Shown in pieces: positions 7,462 through 14,818 of a DNA stretch of 53,254 nucleotides (within the stretch, counting starts at the first letter, position 1; every line of letters begins with the position of its first letter). The notes under the pieces were generated by a model. The model saw only the letters and a program-made list of their open reading frames with translations, was not told where the DNA came from and made no database searches. The stretch is from Selenomonadaceae bacterium. Its GTDB lineage: Bacteria; Bacillota; Negativicutes; Selenomonadales; Selenomonadaceae. The DNA lies in assembly GCA_017476005.1 (NCBI GenBank), contig JAFVEM010000056.1, forward strand, positions 1 through 53,254. The letters are read 5' to 3'. A program made the translations under genes and the position numbers.

Positions 7462-9228
7462 TTACCGTCCCACCACGCCGGTGTTGTTAATGAGGCGATC
7501 CAGCATCTCGTCCATGGTGGTGAGGCAACGCGAGCAGGCGTTGTAGCCCTGCTGGAACATAATCATGTTGGTCAGTTCCTCGTTCCAGTTGACCCCGGAG
7601 GTGCTGGCGCGCCATTCGGTGATTTGCGTCATGATTTCCTTTTGCGCTTCGACGCTGGAATCCATAGCCTCAGAATCTGAACCGAGGACAGTCATAGCCT
7701 TGTTGTAGTAGGCGTTCATGGAAAGAGTACCGATGGCGCGAGTGCCGTTGGCTACAAGACCGGTGTTGATGGTGGAAGTGCCGCTGGTTAGTGCTATGTA
7801 GCTTACGCTGCCTGTCATGTAAACATCTTTTTGCTCAGTGTTAAAGAGGGTGGCCAGCCACACAGCGTTGGAGCCGTCGCCGGTACCGTTGGCTTCGACA
7901 ACTTCATTGACACCTTCAGTGCCGCCGGCCGGCAGTCTGTAACCAAAAGTTCTGGCCGCCACATATTTTTGTCCTTCGTCGCTTTCGGTGAGGAGATTGC
8001 TGATTTTTAAGGCCGAGATGATTTGTACGCCCGTTAGGTTTTCCGGGGTGCTGGCGGTGCCTTGCCCCGTTACCTTGACATCGACATAATAATAGCCGTT
8101 GTCATCCTGCAGACGAGTACCGCTACTATCCACCCGAAATCCCGTTTCTCCTTGCAAACCGCCCGAATACTTTGTGGCCTCTATATAACCCTTATCGCTA
8201 TTCCACTGATACAAAGTGTCCTTGTCGCCAAAGAAATTTTGTCCAAAAGTGCTGTCGGTATCAATGCCGATGCCCTGCTGGTGTTGGGCATTGAAGCTGG
8301 AGAGGAGGAATGCCGCCATGTTGGCCATGTGGTCTATATAACCCTTTTGCTCGGCTATAGCATCTATTTCGGCGCGTAAGATGCCATCGACGGGAACATA
8401 CTCGATGTTGTTAGCCTCTTTAATGACAATGCTGTAATCGTTTATCCCGTAAGTGGCGTTGGCGGTGGGTTCGGAAATATCCAAGGTGAGTTTATCGATA
8501 CCGTTCACCAAGCTGGCACCGTTGGATACCAGCGTGTACATGCCATTGTCTCTTTCGTAAACGGTGACGTTCAAGTATTTGGAAATATTATCCACCAACA
8601 AATCGCGCTGATCGCGGAGGTCGTTGGCCATAGCTCCGGTAGCTTCCGCGTTAGCTATGCCCTTGTTCAAATCCACCATCTGCTCCAGCATCTGATTGAC
8701 TTTCCCCACGTTGAGTTTTATGTCTTCGTAGTTATCGGTTATCTGGTTGCGAAGGTCAGTGGCCGTGGTGTCAAGTTTATCAGCCAAGACTTGTCCCTGT
8801 TCAATGACGGCAATACGGGCGCTGGTGTCGCTGGACGAAGTGGAAACGGTCTGCCAAGCCTTGAAGAAGGCTTCCAAAGAGTGTTCGATAGTTTCTTCGG
8901 TAGTGTCGTTAAAAATGGCCTCCACTTTGTCATATTGCTTCTGCCGCGCCTGATAGTACTCGTAGGTGGAATTGCCGGCCCAGTATTGCTTATCGGCGTA
9001 AATATCCCGGGCGCGAGTCAGGGACTGGGCGTCAACGCCGCGCCCTACCTGCAAATCCCCGTAGAGGGAAGTTTCCATCTGGGCTCTGATGGCCGCCAGA
9101 TTCACGCTTTGGCGCGAATAGCCTTCGGTGTTGGCGTTGGTAATATTGTGTCCTACGGTGTGCAGGGACAGCTGATTGGAATTAACTCCCAAAAACATGG
9201 TGTTAAGTCCGGCGAAAGTCGATCTCAT
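7462..9228 (-). CDS. flgK: Flagellar hook-associated protein FlgK (HAP1)
   Basis: A 588-residue HAP1. The N-terminus 'NSNQLSLHTVGHNITNANTE' followed by GYSRQ is the diagnostic rod/hook family motif, and the FlgK 'GVDAQSLTRARDIYADKQYW' segment follows. The C-terminal D0 helix reads 'TNMIMFQQGYNACSRCLTTM', then DEMLDRLINNTGVVGR. FlgK forms the first hook-filament junction ring. It lies just downstream (16 nt) of the first FlgN-like gene. Length is normal. It is probably exported with help from the FlgN-type chaperones encoded upstream. Confidence 0.96.
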   Translation of the reverse strand: MRSTFAGLNTMFLGVNSNQLSLHTVGHNITNANTEGYSRQSVNLAAIRAQMETSLYGDLQVGRGVDAQSLTRARDIYADKQYWAGNSTYEYYQARQKQYDKVEAIFNDTTEETIEHSLEAFFKAWQTVSTSSSDTSARIAVIEQGQVLADKLDTTATDLRNQITDNYEDIKLNVGKVNQMLEQMVDLNKGIANAEATGAMANDLRDQRDLLVDNISKYLNVTVYERDNGMYTLVSNGASLVNGIDKLTLDISEPTANATYGINDYSIVIKEANNIEYVPVDGILRAEIDAIAEQKGYIDHMANMAAFLLSSFNAQHQQGIGIDTDSTFGQNFFGDKDTLYQWNSDKGYIEATKYSGGLQGETGFRVDSSGTRLQDDNGYYYVDVKVTGQGTASTPENLTGVQIISALKISNLLTESDEGQKYVAARTFGYRLPAGGTEGVNEVVEANGTGDGSNAVWLATLFNTEQKDVYMTGSVSYIALTSGTSTINTGLVANGTRAIGTLSMNAYYNKAMTVLGSDSEAMDSSVEAQKEIMTQITEWRASTSGVNWNEELTNMIMFQQGYNACSRCLTTMDEMLDRLINNTGVVGR

Positions 9229-9244
9229 TTCTTCATCCCCTTAG

Positions 9245-9715
9245 TCATGCGTTGGCTTCAAACATCTTGCGTCCCTGCACTGTTTCGTTTCCTTGATTCC
9301 CCGGCGGCCCATAGGTATTGCCGGCCACCGTTTGAGAAAGCACGTTCATGTGGTAGGCGGCAAAATCCCGGGCGTTTTCCAGCAAATCCTTGTTTAGCCC
9401 CAAGGCGTCTTTGAGCTGCCAAACCGCTTCTTCCAGCTGAAAAAGCAGACGCAAGGCCACATCTCTATCCTCAGAGGCCGGCTGCGCCTGCACAAAGTCT
9501 GCCATGGTATCGCCTCCGGCTTTGGCCAAGAAGCGTTCCTGCGCCTTATTCAGTTCCGCTAATTCCTTTAGCGTTGTATCTATCTTCTCCGCGCTGTCCG
9601 TTACGGACTTGCCGGATATTTTCCCCTTTAAACACTCCTTCAGCTCCGTCAAATCAGCCGTGAGAGCCGCAGTAAGCGTCCACTGTTTTCGTATGAGTGC
9701 TAAGGCTTCTTTCAT
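9245..9715 (-). CDS. FlgN-like export chaperone, second paralog
   Basis: A 156-residue helical protein with a coiled-coil heptad pattern (about 1-120) in the position where FlgN family proteins occur, between flgN and flgK. Its C-terminal tail, 'NTYGPPGNQGNETVQGRKMF' plus EANA, resembles the tail of the neighbouring FlgN-like protein (PTYGNAGQ...QNFEFKA): both have TYG, a Gly two or three residues later, and end in FE.xA. The pair is probably a tandem duplication; one may serve FlgK and the other FlgL. That division is inference. It is annotated by position and resemblance rather than a strong motif. Confidence 0.65.
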   Translation of the reverse strand: MKEALALIRKQWTLTAALTADLTELKECLKGKISGKSVTDSAEKIDTTLKELAELNKAQERFLAKAGGDTMADFVQAQPASEDRDVALRLLFQLEEAVWQLKDALGLNKDLLENARDFAAYHMNVLSQTVAGNTYGPPGNQGNETVQGRKMFEANA

Positions 9716-9764
9716 GTAAAAAGCTCCCGAAATATACTAAAATCCCTACCCCATAATCTAAAAA

Positions 9765-10250
9765 CTACGCCTTAAACTCAAAATTCTGCCGATGAGTCAC
9801 CCTGTCCTGCCCGGCATTGCCGTAGGTAGGACTCACCGTAGCCCCACCCAAGCGATTGAGATTTGCTTTCACTGCTTGCAGGGCGGCTAAGGTCAGGACT
9901 TCGTTATTCTCTTGCAACTCCTTAACTTTCTCAATAACTGCGTTTAGCTTGTCATGGCGCAGTAATAATTCCTCGCGGATTTCCCGACGTGGGGCATAAG
10001 CGCACAGCTCTTCCATTTTGGTGTGGGAAGCTATGCGCTTGTCTGCCGCCGCCAGTCGCCGCAAGATGCTCTGGCGCTGGTCTTCTAGGCTCTTTACCGC
10101 ACCGGCCAGTTTTTCCTCTTCCTTGAGGATTTTCTCCAGCTCCGCTAGGTTTATCATCACCAAGAGGCCGTGTTTCTTTTCCGCCAAAGCGCGGATTCTT
10201 CCGTAGGCTCCCTCTAGGCGAAGGAAGAGGTCAATGAGTTCTTGCCACAT
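9765..10250 (-). CDS. flgN: FlgN family flagellar export chaperone
   Basis: A 161-residue, almost entirely helical protein with 'LAGAVKSLEDQRQSILRRL', 'HDKLNAVIEKVKELQENNEV' and 'LTLAALQAVKANLNRLGG', the last two being the FlgN-family C-terminal helices and the usual Asn-rich connector. It ends in TYGNAGQ...FEFKA. FlgN chaperones bind the C-termini of FlgK and FlgL and bring them to the type III export gate. It follows flgM by 12 nt, the standard order. The ATG is at 10250, preceded by AGGGGTGAGGGGTT. Confidence 0.85.
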   Translation of the reverse strand: MWQELIDLFLRLEGAYGRIRALAEKKHGLLVMINLAELEKILKEEEKLAGAVKSLEDQRQSILRRLAAADKRIASHTKMEELCAYAPRREIREELLLRHDKLNAVIEKVKELQENNEVLTLAALQAVKANLNRLGGATVSPTYGNAGQDRVTHRQNFEFKA

Positions 10251-10262
10251 AACCCCTCACCC

Positions 10263-10550
10263 CTAGAATCGAAAGGCCGAGAGCATCTTCGCCGCAATGT
10301 CCCTTGATGGCACATTGTAGGTTCCGTTCGCTATCGCCGCGCTGTAAGCCGCTACTTTGTCTTCCCTGACATCATCCATATCTCTCAGCTCCCTGAGCAT
10401 ACTGCTAAAACTTTTCGCTTCCTTGGAAATATGCAGTTCATCCTTGGCCTCTGCCGTTACTTGCGGCGAGGCGTAACTTCTGCGCGCGGAGCTGGTCGTA
10501 TTCAGACTGTAGGCGCCGGCTATGGCTTGAATTGTACTGTTGATTTGCAT
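10263..10550 (-). CDS. flgM: Anti-sigma-28 factor FlgM
   Basis: A 95-residue FlgM. The C-terminal half has the family pattern 'ELHISKEAKSFSSMLRELRD' then 'REDKVAAYSAAIANGTYNVP' and 'DIAAKMLSAFRF', which bind sigma-28 and wrap around it until FlgM is exported through the completed hook. I use the ATG at 10550 (MQINSTIQAIAG) because AGGTGGTG lies just upstream; upstream in-frame GTGs at 10562 and 10559 would place the start inside the RBS. It is the first gene of the late operon, with a candidate sigma-28 promoter at 10610-10636. Confidence 0.92.
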   Translation of the reverse strand: MQINSTIQAIAGAYSLNTTSSARRSYASPQVTAEAKDELHISKEAKSFSSMLRELRDMDDVREDKVAAYSAAIANGTYNVPSRDIAAKMLSAFRF

Positions 10551-10609
10551 TGCTATCACCACCTGCTATGTATAGCGAAACATTTTCCTTCCCTGTCCAT
10601 CTACATTCC

Positions 10610-10636
10610 ATATCGAAAAAAAAAGCGAGAGACTTA
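10610..10636 (-). promoter_or_regulatory. Candidate sigma-28 promoter of the flgM operon
   Basis: On the minus strand, TAAG (10636-10633), exactly 15 nt, then TTCGATAT (10617-10610), compared with TAAA-N15-GCCGATAT. It is superimposed on the yvyF terminator hairpin, whose T-tract forms the spacer. It would drive flgM-flgN-flgN-flgK-flgL-DUF6470-fliW-csrA-flaG-fliD-fliS-fliT. Confidence 0.5.
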
Positions 10637-10650
10637 ACTCTCGCTTTTAG
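10616..10650 (-). terminator. Terminator between yvyF and flgM
   Basis: Perfect stem AAAGCGAGAG/CTCTCGCTTT with loop TTAAGT; on the minus strand it is followed by T9. It would end the yvyF transcript and separate it from flgM. Confidence 0.85.
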
Positions 10651-10770
10651 GATAAATTTGGCGATTAAACCGATTTATCTCGCTAAATCTCTCGTTTTCT
10701 CATTTTTGTAACTGCAAATCAATCTTGCGGTTTTTTTACGCTGTCGCGGTCAATTTTTACCGAGGGAAAT

Positions 10771-11187
10771 TTATTTCTTACGCATATCCTTGGAGTACAT
10801 ACCGTGACCCTTGTCGCCGGCGGCTATGGCTTGACGGCTGGCCACTATCTTGGCGGAGGTGGCCTGTAGCTCCTGCCGGATTTTTTCTTGGCACTGCTGG
10901 CAGAGTTTGCCCTCGATGATAGGCTCGCCGCATTTTTCGCAGGGGTAAGTCATCTTCACGCCCACTTGGATGAAGCGTCCCTCGCTGATGAGGCGCTTTA
11001 TCATGGCCTCGCTGGCTCCCGTGGCTTCCACTATGTCGGGAACCTTTGACTTGGGATTATCCCGGACGTACTGCACCACTTCGTCTTCTTTTTCCTTGGT
11101 TTTCTCCATGCAAGCGGGGCAAACCTTGTGGTATTTATCCCCGGAAAATAGCTTTCCACACACGGCGCAATTCATAAGTGTTGCCAT
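10771..11187 (-). CDS. yvyF: YvyF-family flagellar-region zinc-ribbon protein
   Basis: A 138-residue protein of the flagellar-operon family (Bacillus YvyF, TIGR03826). It has two zinc-ribbon-like cysteine pairs at the N-terminus (CAVCGKLF, CPACME) and two near the centre (CEKCGEP, CQQCQEK). Between them is a winged-helix-like segment (VPDIVEATGASEAMIKRLIS), typical of this family. It sits directly upstream of flgM, its conserved location. Its molecular role is not established; the fold suggests nucleic-acid or protein binding. The ATG at 11187 has AAGGAGA about 9 nt upstream. Confidence 0.85.
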   Translation of the reverse strand: MATLMNCAVCGKLFSGDKYHKVCPACMEKTKEKEDEVVQYVRDNPKSKVPDIVEATGASEAMIKRLISEGRFIQVGVKMTYPCEKCGEPIIEGKLCQQCQEKIRQELQATSAKIVASRQAIAAGDKGHGMYSKDMRKK

Positions 11188-11298
11188 ATACGCTCTCTCC
11201 TTTTCTCACGCATCTCACAGGTGTTCACCGGCAAGGCGATACACCTGCCAAAGTGAATCTTGGAGAGTATATTCTACGCCAAAAAGTTTTTTCCTGCT

Positions 11299-13407
11299 TT
11301 AATTGCGCTTGTGAGCAAAGAAATTTTGCGCCGGGGTGAGGATGCGGCAACTGTTTAAAACTACTGCCAAAGTGGCGGTATTGTGAATGACCGCCGCCCA
11401 TAGCGGGCTGATACGCCCCAAAGCACCTAGGAGCATAGCCGAGGAATTTATGAGAATGGTGGCTAGGAAATTTTGATGCACCAAGTCCATGGTGCGCCGC
11501 CCCAGCTGCAAGGCCTCAATCAGCCGCGCCGGGTCTTCGGAATGAATGGTGACGGCAGAGGATTCGGCGGCAATATCCGTCTGCCTGCCGCCTAGGCTCA
11601 CCCCCACGTCGGAGAAGGCCAAGGCCGGCGCATCGTTTATGCCGTCTCCCACCATCATCACCGTGCCGCGTTGTTTCAGCTTATTGACATATTCCGCCTT
11701 GTCCTCGGGCAAAATTTCCGCGCGGTAATAGTCAATGTCCATCTCCTGCGCCACCTTCGCCGCCACATTTTGGGAATCCCCGGTGAGCATGACTATTTCA
11801 TCCACCCCGTAGCGACGCATTTGATTCAAGGTTTTTTTCATTTTGGGACGCACCGGGTCTTCGATGCCGATAAGCCCGATAAGCTCCCCCTCTCGCGCCA
11901 CATACAAGAGATTTTTGGCGCGTATATCCTCGTCGGTGAGCGCGTCCGCCGTTATTTTGTTTTCCAGCAAAAACTTGCGACTGCCCACCAGAATTTCGCC
12001 GCCTCGGTAGCCTTCAAAATCCGGCACCTTAGCGCGCATCCCTCTGGCCACCACCGTTTCCGTGGAGTCGTGATGAGGCGTTTCCCATTCCTTTTCTTGA
12101 ACATATTTTTGAATGGCCACCGCGAGAGGATGCACCGAATGTTGCTCCGCCGAGGCGGCGAGGAGTATCATTTCCTTTTCCGTGACTTTAGGCGCCGTTC
12201 TGATAAAAGCGATTTGGGGAATGCCCACGGTGAGGGTGCCCGTCTTATCTAAAACCACGGTATCGGTAGCGGCCAAGGCCTCTATATAGCCGCCTCCCTT
12301 CACCAAGATTCCCCGTTTGGCCGCCGCCGCAATGGCCGCCGAAATGGCCGTGGCCGTGGAGAGCTTCAGGCCGCAGGAAAAGTCGATGAAGAGGAGATTC
12401 AGCACCCGTTGCCAATCCCGGGTGGCGCCATAGACAATGGCCGCGCCGAGGAAAGACACCGGCACCAAGAAATTGGCCATCTGGTCGGCAAAATTCTGCA
12501 CCGGCGCTTTACGGTTTTGCGCTTCCTCCACCAGATGCACGATATGCGCCAGCGAAGTGTCGCTGCCCACTTTTTCCACGGAAATAATAAGTTCCCCGGC
12601 CTCCACCACACTGCCGGCATAAACTGGAGAGCCGGTCTGCTTCATGGCCGGATTGGACTCTCCCGTAATGGAGGCCTGATTGACGGCGGCGCTGCCGGCG
12701 ATTACATGACCGTCAATGACGATTTTTTCCCCCGTGTGAGTGGCGATAACATCTCCCACCGCCACTTCCTCAATGGGAACCTGCCGTTCTAGCCCGTTTT
12801 CCACCAGCCAAACATGACGCTGATCCAGCGACAGGAGGCCGGAGATATGCGTTCTGGCCTTTTCGGCGGCGTAGCTGGTGAGCATCTCCGCGCCGTTGGA
12901 AAGCGCCAGCAGGGTAAGGCTGGATTCCGGTTTCCCGGCCAAAACCGAAGCGATAACGGCGGTGGCCGTTAAGGTGTCCGCATTGGGACGGCGCTCTTTC
13001 ACGAGACCCGTGACCCCGTTTTTGATGAATTTGGCGGCAATGGCCAGTACCAAAGCGCTGCGCAACGCCTTAGTGGCGTAAAACAGCTGGGGAGACGTCC
13101 GTTTTAACACCTCCATGGCGGCGAAGCTGGCGATGGACACAATGGCATCTCGACGGTATTCCGCCAATCTGTCCGCCTGTTGCAAGGATTCTTCCTTGAG
13201 ACGTTTGACCGTGTCTAAAACCAGTCCGCGAATGGGTAGCATAGCCCCCCTGTCCTTCAGCCAAAGTTTCAGGCGTCCTTCGTCGCCCCCTACGGCTACC
13301 ACCCCACGCAACCGCCGCAATCTCGCCGCCAGTTTTCCCCGTTCCTCACGAGGAAGTTTTACCCCTAAGCGTATCTCTGTTACATACAAATTCACACCGT
13401 TCGCCAT
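11299..13407 (-). CDS. Heavy-metal-transporting P1B-type ATPase with atypical SCGLK membrane motif
   Basis: A P-type ATPase of about 702 residues, ATP-driven and predicted in the inner membrane. Visible motifs in order: actuator TGES (SITGESNP), the transmembrane metal motif at FSCGLKLSTATAI, phosphorylation site DKTGTLT, the HP locus of P1B pumps (EQHSVHPLAVAI) and GDGINDAPAL. The usual CPC/SPC is replaced by S-C-G, and the Pro after the following Ser-Thr is Ala. SC(A/G)LK-type motifs occur in a CtpC-like branch proposed to move Mn or Zn, so substrate is uncertain. The N-terminal 60 residues look like a degenerate HMA domain without CxxC. The ATG at 13407 overlaps the upstream gene; GTG 13434 is possible. 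Confidence 0.85.
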   Translation of the reverse strand: MANGVNLYVTEIRLGVKLPREERGKLAARLRRLRGVVAVGGDEGRLKLWLKDRGAMLPIRGLVLDTVKRLKEESLQQADRLAEYRRDAIVSIASFAAMEVLKRTSPQLFYATKALRSALVLAIAAKFIKNGVTGLVKERRPNADTLTATAVIASVLAGKPESSLTLLALSNGAEMLTSYAAEKARTHISGLLSLDQRHVWLVENGLERQVPIEEVAVGDVIATHTGEKIVIDGHVIAGSAAVNQASITGESNPAMKQTGSPVYAGSVVEAGELIISVEKVGSDTSLAHIVHLVEEAQNRKAPVQNFADQMANFLVPVSFLGAAIVYGATRDWQRVLNLLFIDFSCGLKLSTATAISAAIAAAAKRGILVKGGGYIEALAATDTVVLDKTGTLTVGIPQIAFIRTAPKVTEKEMILLAASAEQHSVHPLAVAIQKYVQEKEWETPHHDSTETVVARGMRAKVPDFEGYRGGEILVGSRKFLLENKITADALTDEDIRAKNLLYVAREGELIGLIGIEDPVRPKMKKTLNQMRRYGVDEIVMLTGDSQNVAAKVAQEMDIDYYRAEILPEDKAEYVNKLKQRGTVMMVGDGINDAPALAFSDVGVSLGGRQTDIAAESSAVTIHSEDPARLIEALQLGRRTMDLVHQNFLATILINSSAMLLGALGRISPLWAAVIHNTATLAVVLNSCRILTPAQNFFAHKRN

Positions 13408-14078
13408 CCTCTCATCAAGGACACCGCCCACCACAGCATTTGAGAGCCGGATGGGTACTGTTTGGTCAGCATCATCTTCCTCAGCCCCCGGAGCAAAAAT
13501 AACAGCGACGCCAGGGAACTTACATCAAACAGCCCTCCCGTCACCTTCTTTATCCAGCCGCTAAAATCTCGGACGCTGCGGCGTACCGCTTTCGTCACGT
13601 CCCCGGCATGGGCTTCGGAGGGCATGGCGCCGTAAGTATTGGGGCTTTGCCCCAAACCCCACTGGGGGCTAGCAGCCCCCAGACCCGGCGATAGATTTTT
13701 ATTGGTTTTGGTCGCTACCTTAGTGGCAAAGATTTTTTCGCTCAGGCATTGCGCCAAAGAATCTACTTTTTTTTCTTCACTTGGCGAAAAGATGAAGAGA
13801 ATACTGCCTGTCTTTGGATTCGTTTTGATTTCCTTCAAAAAATCCAACTTGGCAAGTTTTTCCTCTAAGAGGCGAGCCATTTCCACGCTGAGATTTGGGA
13901 CGCGGTAACGGCGGCGCCCCGGCACGGAGCTTACCAAGGCAAAAGCCGGCGGCGCCGCGCCGGGGGCGGTAATTTGGCCGTAGCCGGGCGCCGAGAGCGC
14001 CGTAGGCTTTCCGGCGAGAAAGCGGCGCACGCCTTTGCCTAGGGCGGCTCCCATCATAAAGCCCGAAATGTATGACAT
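13392..14078 (-). CDS. HMA2-domain membrane-associated protein, with an in-frame palindromic insert
   Basis: A 228-residue protein. The N-terminus is Gly/Ala-rich (YISGFMMGAALGKGVRRF). Residues about 50-110 form an HMA2-like ferredoxin fold (VPGRRRYRVPNLSVEMARLL ... TGSILFIFSP) without metal-binding cysteines. The C-terminus has a short hydrophobic helix (SSLASLLFLLRGL). Residues about 130-148 (LSPGLGAASPQWGLGQSPN) are encoded by two palindromic repeat modules (13638-13687) inserted in frame. HMA2 proteins are regularly found next to this type of P-ATPase and probably assist it; the mechanism is unknown. The stop overlaps the ATPase start. RBS AGGAGG. Confidence 0.7.
   Translation of the reverse strand: MSYISGFMMGAALGKGVRRFLAGKPTALSAPGYGQITAPGAAPPAFALVSSVPGRRRYRVPNLSVEMARLLEEKLAKLDFLKEIKTNPKTGSILFIFSPSEEKKVDSLAQCLSEKIFATKVATKTNKNLSPGLGAASPQWGLGQSPNTYGAMPSEAHAGDVTKAVRRSVRDFSGWIKKVTGGLFDVSSLASLLFLLRGLRKMMLTKQYPSGSQMLWWAVSLMRGWRTV
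13638..13687. repeat. Palindromic modules C and D inside a coding sequence
   Basis: Hairpins TTGGGGCTTTGCCCCAA (module C type) and CTGGGGGC-TAG-CAGCCCCCAG (module D type) in the same order and spacing as in the intergenic copies at 4805-4935 and 31271-31347. They are translated as part of the HMA2-like protein. Confidence 0.8.
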
Positions 14079-14081
14079 GAA

Positions 14082-14375
14082 CTAATTCCTCCTTTTGGCG
14101 TGGGTCATAATGTATTCCTCGATTTTCTTTAGCTCCGAATTTTGCCGCAAAACCTCCGGCCGATATTTGATGAGGATAGAGCCGGTGGCTAAGCTAAGCT
14201 CCACCGCCTCTATTTCCGGATAGGCCGCAAAACGCGCCCGTATATCCTGCGCCAAGGCCGGATTATTTACGAGTTTATCGGCGTAAAGCCGCACACGCCC
14301 CGGCAAGTACGCGGCTATATTAACAGAACGTATCCAAACTTCCATTTCACTGGTAGGTATCCCCAAAAGACTCAA
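14082..14375 (-). CDS. Small HMA2-domain protein
   Basis: A 97-residue protein made almost entirely of one HMA2-like domain: 'VNIAAYLPGRVRLYADKLVN', a helix 'PALAQDIRARFAAYPEIEAV' and strand 'LSLATGSILIKYRPE'. It has no cysteines, so it cannot bind metal like classical HMA/CopZ proteins; a structural or regulatory role for the adjacent ATPase is inferred. The start is taken as TTG at 14375 because AGGAGGAG lies 7-12 nt upstream; an internal ATG 10 codons later is the alternative. It is 3 nt from the next gene, so likely coupled. Confidence 0.75.
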   Translation of the reverse strand: MSLLGIPTSEMEVWIRSVNIAAYLPGRVRLYADKLVNNPALAQDIRARFAAYPEIEAVELSLATGSILIKYRPEVLRQNSELKKIEEYIMTHAKRRN

Positions 14376-14403
14376 GGCCTCTCCTCCTAAAAAATATATT
14401 GTT

Positions 14404-14418
14404 TTGGGCAGCGCCCAA
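14404..14418. repeat. Isolated palindromic module C
   Basis: TTGGGCAGCGCCCAA, matching the module C copies at 29167-29186 (TTTGGGCAACGCCCAA), in the 102-bp gap between the two small genes. No gene or other signal is seen in that gap. Confidence 0.6.
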
Positions 14419-14477
14419 GAAATATAAAAAAAGAAGACCGCCGACTTCCCGGCAGTCCCCCCTAAGGAAACGGCTAA

Positions 14478-14681
14478 TTATTTTTTCGCCTCTTGGGCGG
14501 CGATTAAGTCCTCCAGTTCTTCCTTCTGACGCTGAAGCTCCGCCAAAGGAACTTCTCCGGCCGGGAGAGCCGACGCAAAAGCCGCCATTTCCCGCTCTCT
14601 CTCCTGCATGAACCGATAACCGAAAACCCCGGCCACTACGCCAACGGCCAGACCAATCCAAAAATCCGTCTTCTGAAACAT
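14478..14681 (-). CDS. Small single-pass membrane protein, YtxH-like
   Basis: A 67-residue protein: an N-terminal hydrophobic helix with Gly spacing (FWIGLAVGVVAGVFGYRFM, about residues 7-25), then a charged, probably coiled-coil tail (EREREMAAF ... LQRQKEELEDLIAAQEAKK). The layout resembles YtxH-type small proteins, but no motif fixes a function. It is the first gene after the Fur-box-like promoter and so probably shares regulation with the metal ATPase genes. The ATG has AGGAGG 8 nt upstream. Confidence 0.7.
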   Translation of the reverse strand: MFQKTDFWIGLAVGVVAGVFGYRFMQEREREMAAFASALPAGEVPLAELQRQKEELEDLIAAQEAKK

Positions 14682-14732
14682 TGTAGCATCCTCCTAAAAA
14701 GTTACTTTTCCCAGACTTGCGAACACGAGGAG

Positions 14733-14761
14733 AGTATAACATAATTGAGAATTATTGTCAA
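14733..14761 (-). promoter_or_regulatory. Sigma-70 promoter overlapped by a Fur-type box
   Basis: On the minus strand, -35 TTGACA (14761-14756), a 17-nt spacer and -10 TATACT (14738-14733), close to consensus. The dyad TGAGAAT-T-ATTGTCA (14746-14760) lies in the spacer and matches 13 of 15 positions of the 7-1-7 Fur consensus TGATAATnATTATCA. PerR or Zur boxes fit less well. Confidence 0.6.
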
Positions 14762-14818
14762 GAGTGTGCATTACAGAAAAACTCCCCCTTTTTCAAGGAG
14801 GAGTGCAAAAGCTCTATT

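Noticed and set aside
13408..13434. GTG start of the P-type ATPase inside the preceding gene
   Set aside because: No RBS is seen; ATG 13407 fits the coupling better, though a later GTG cannot be excluded.
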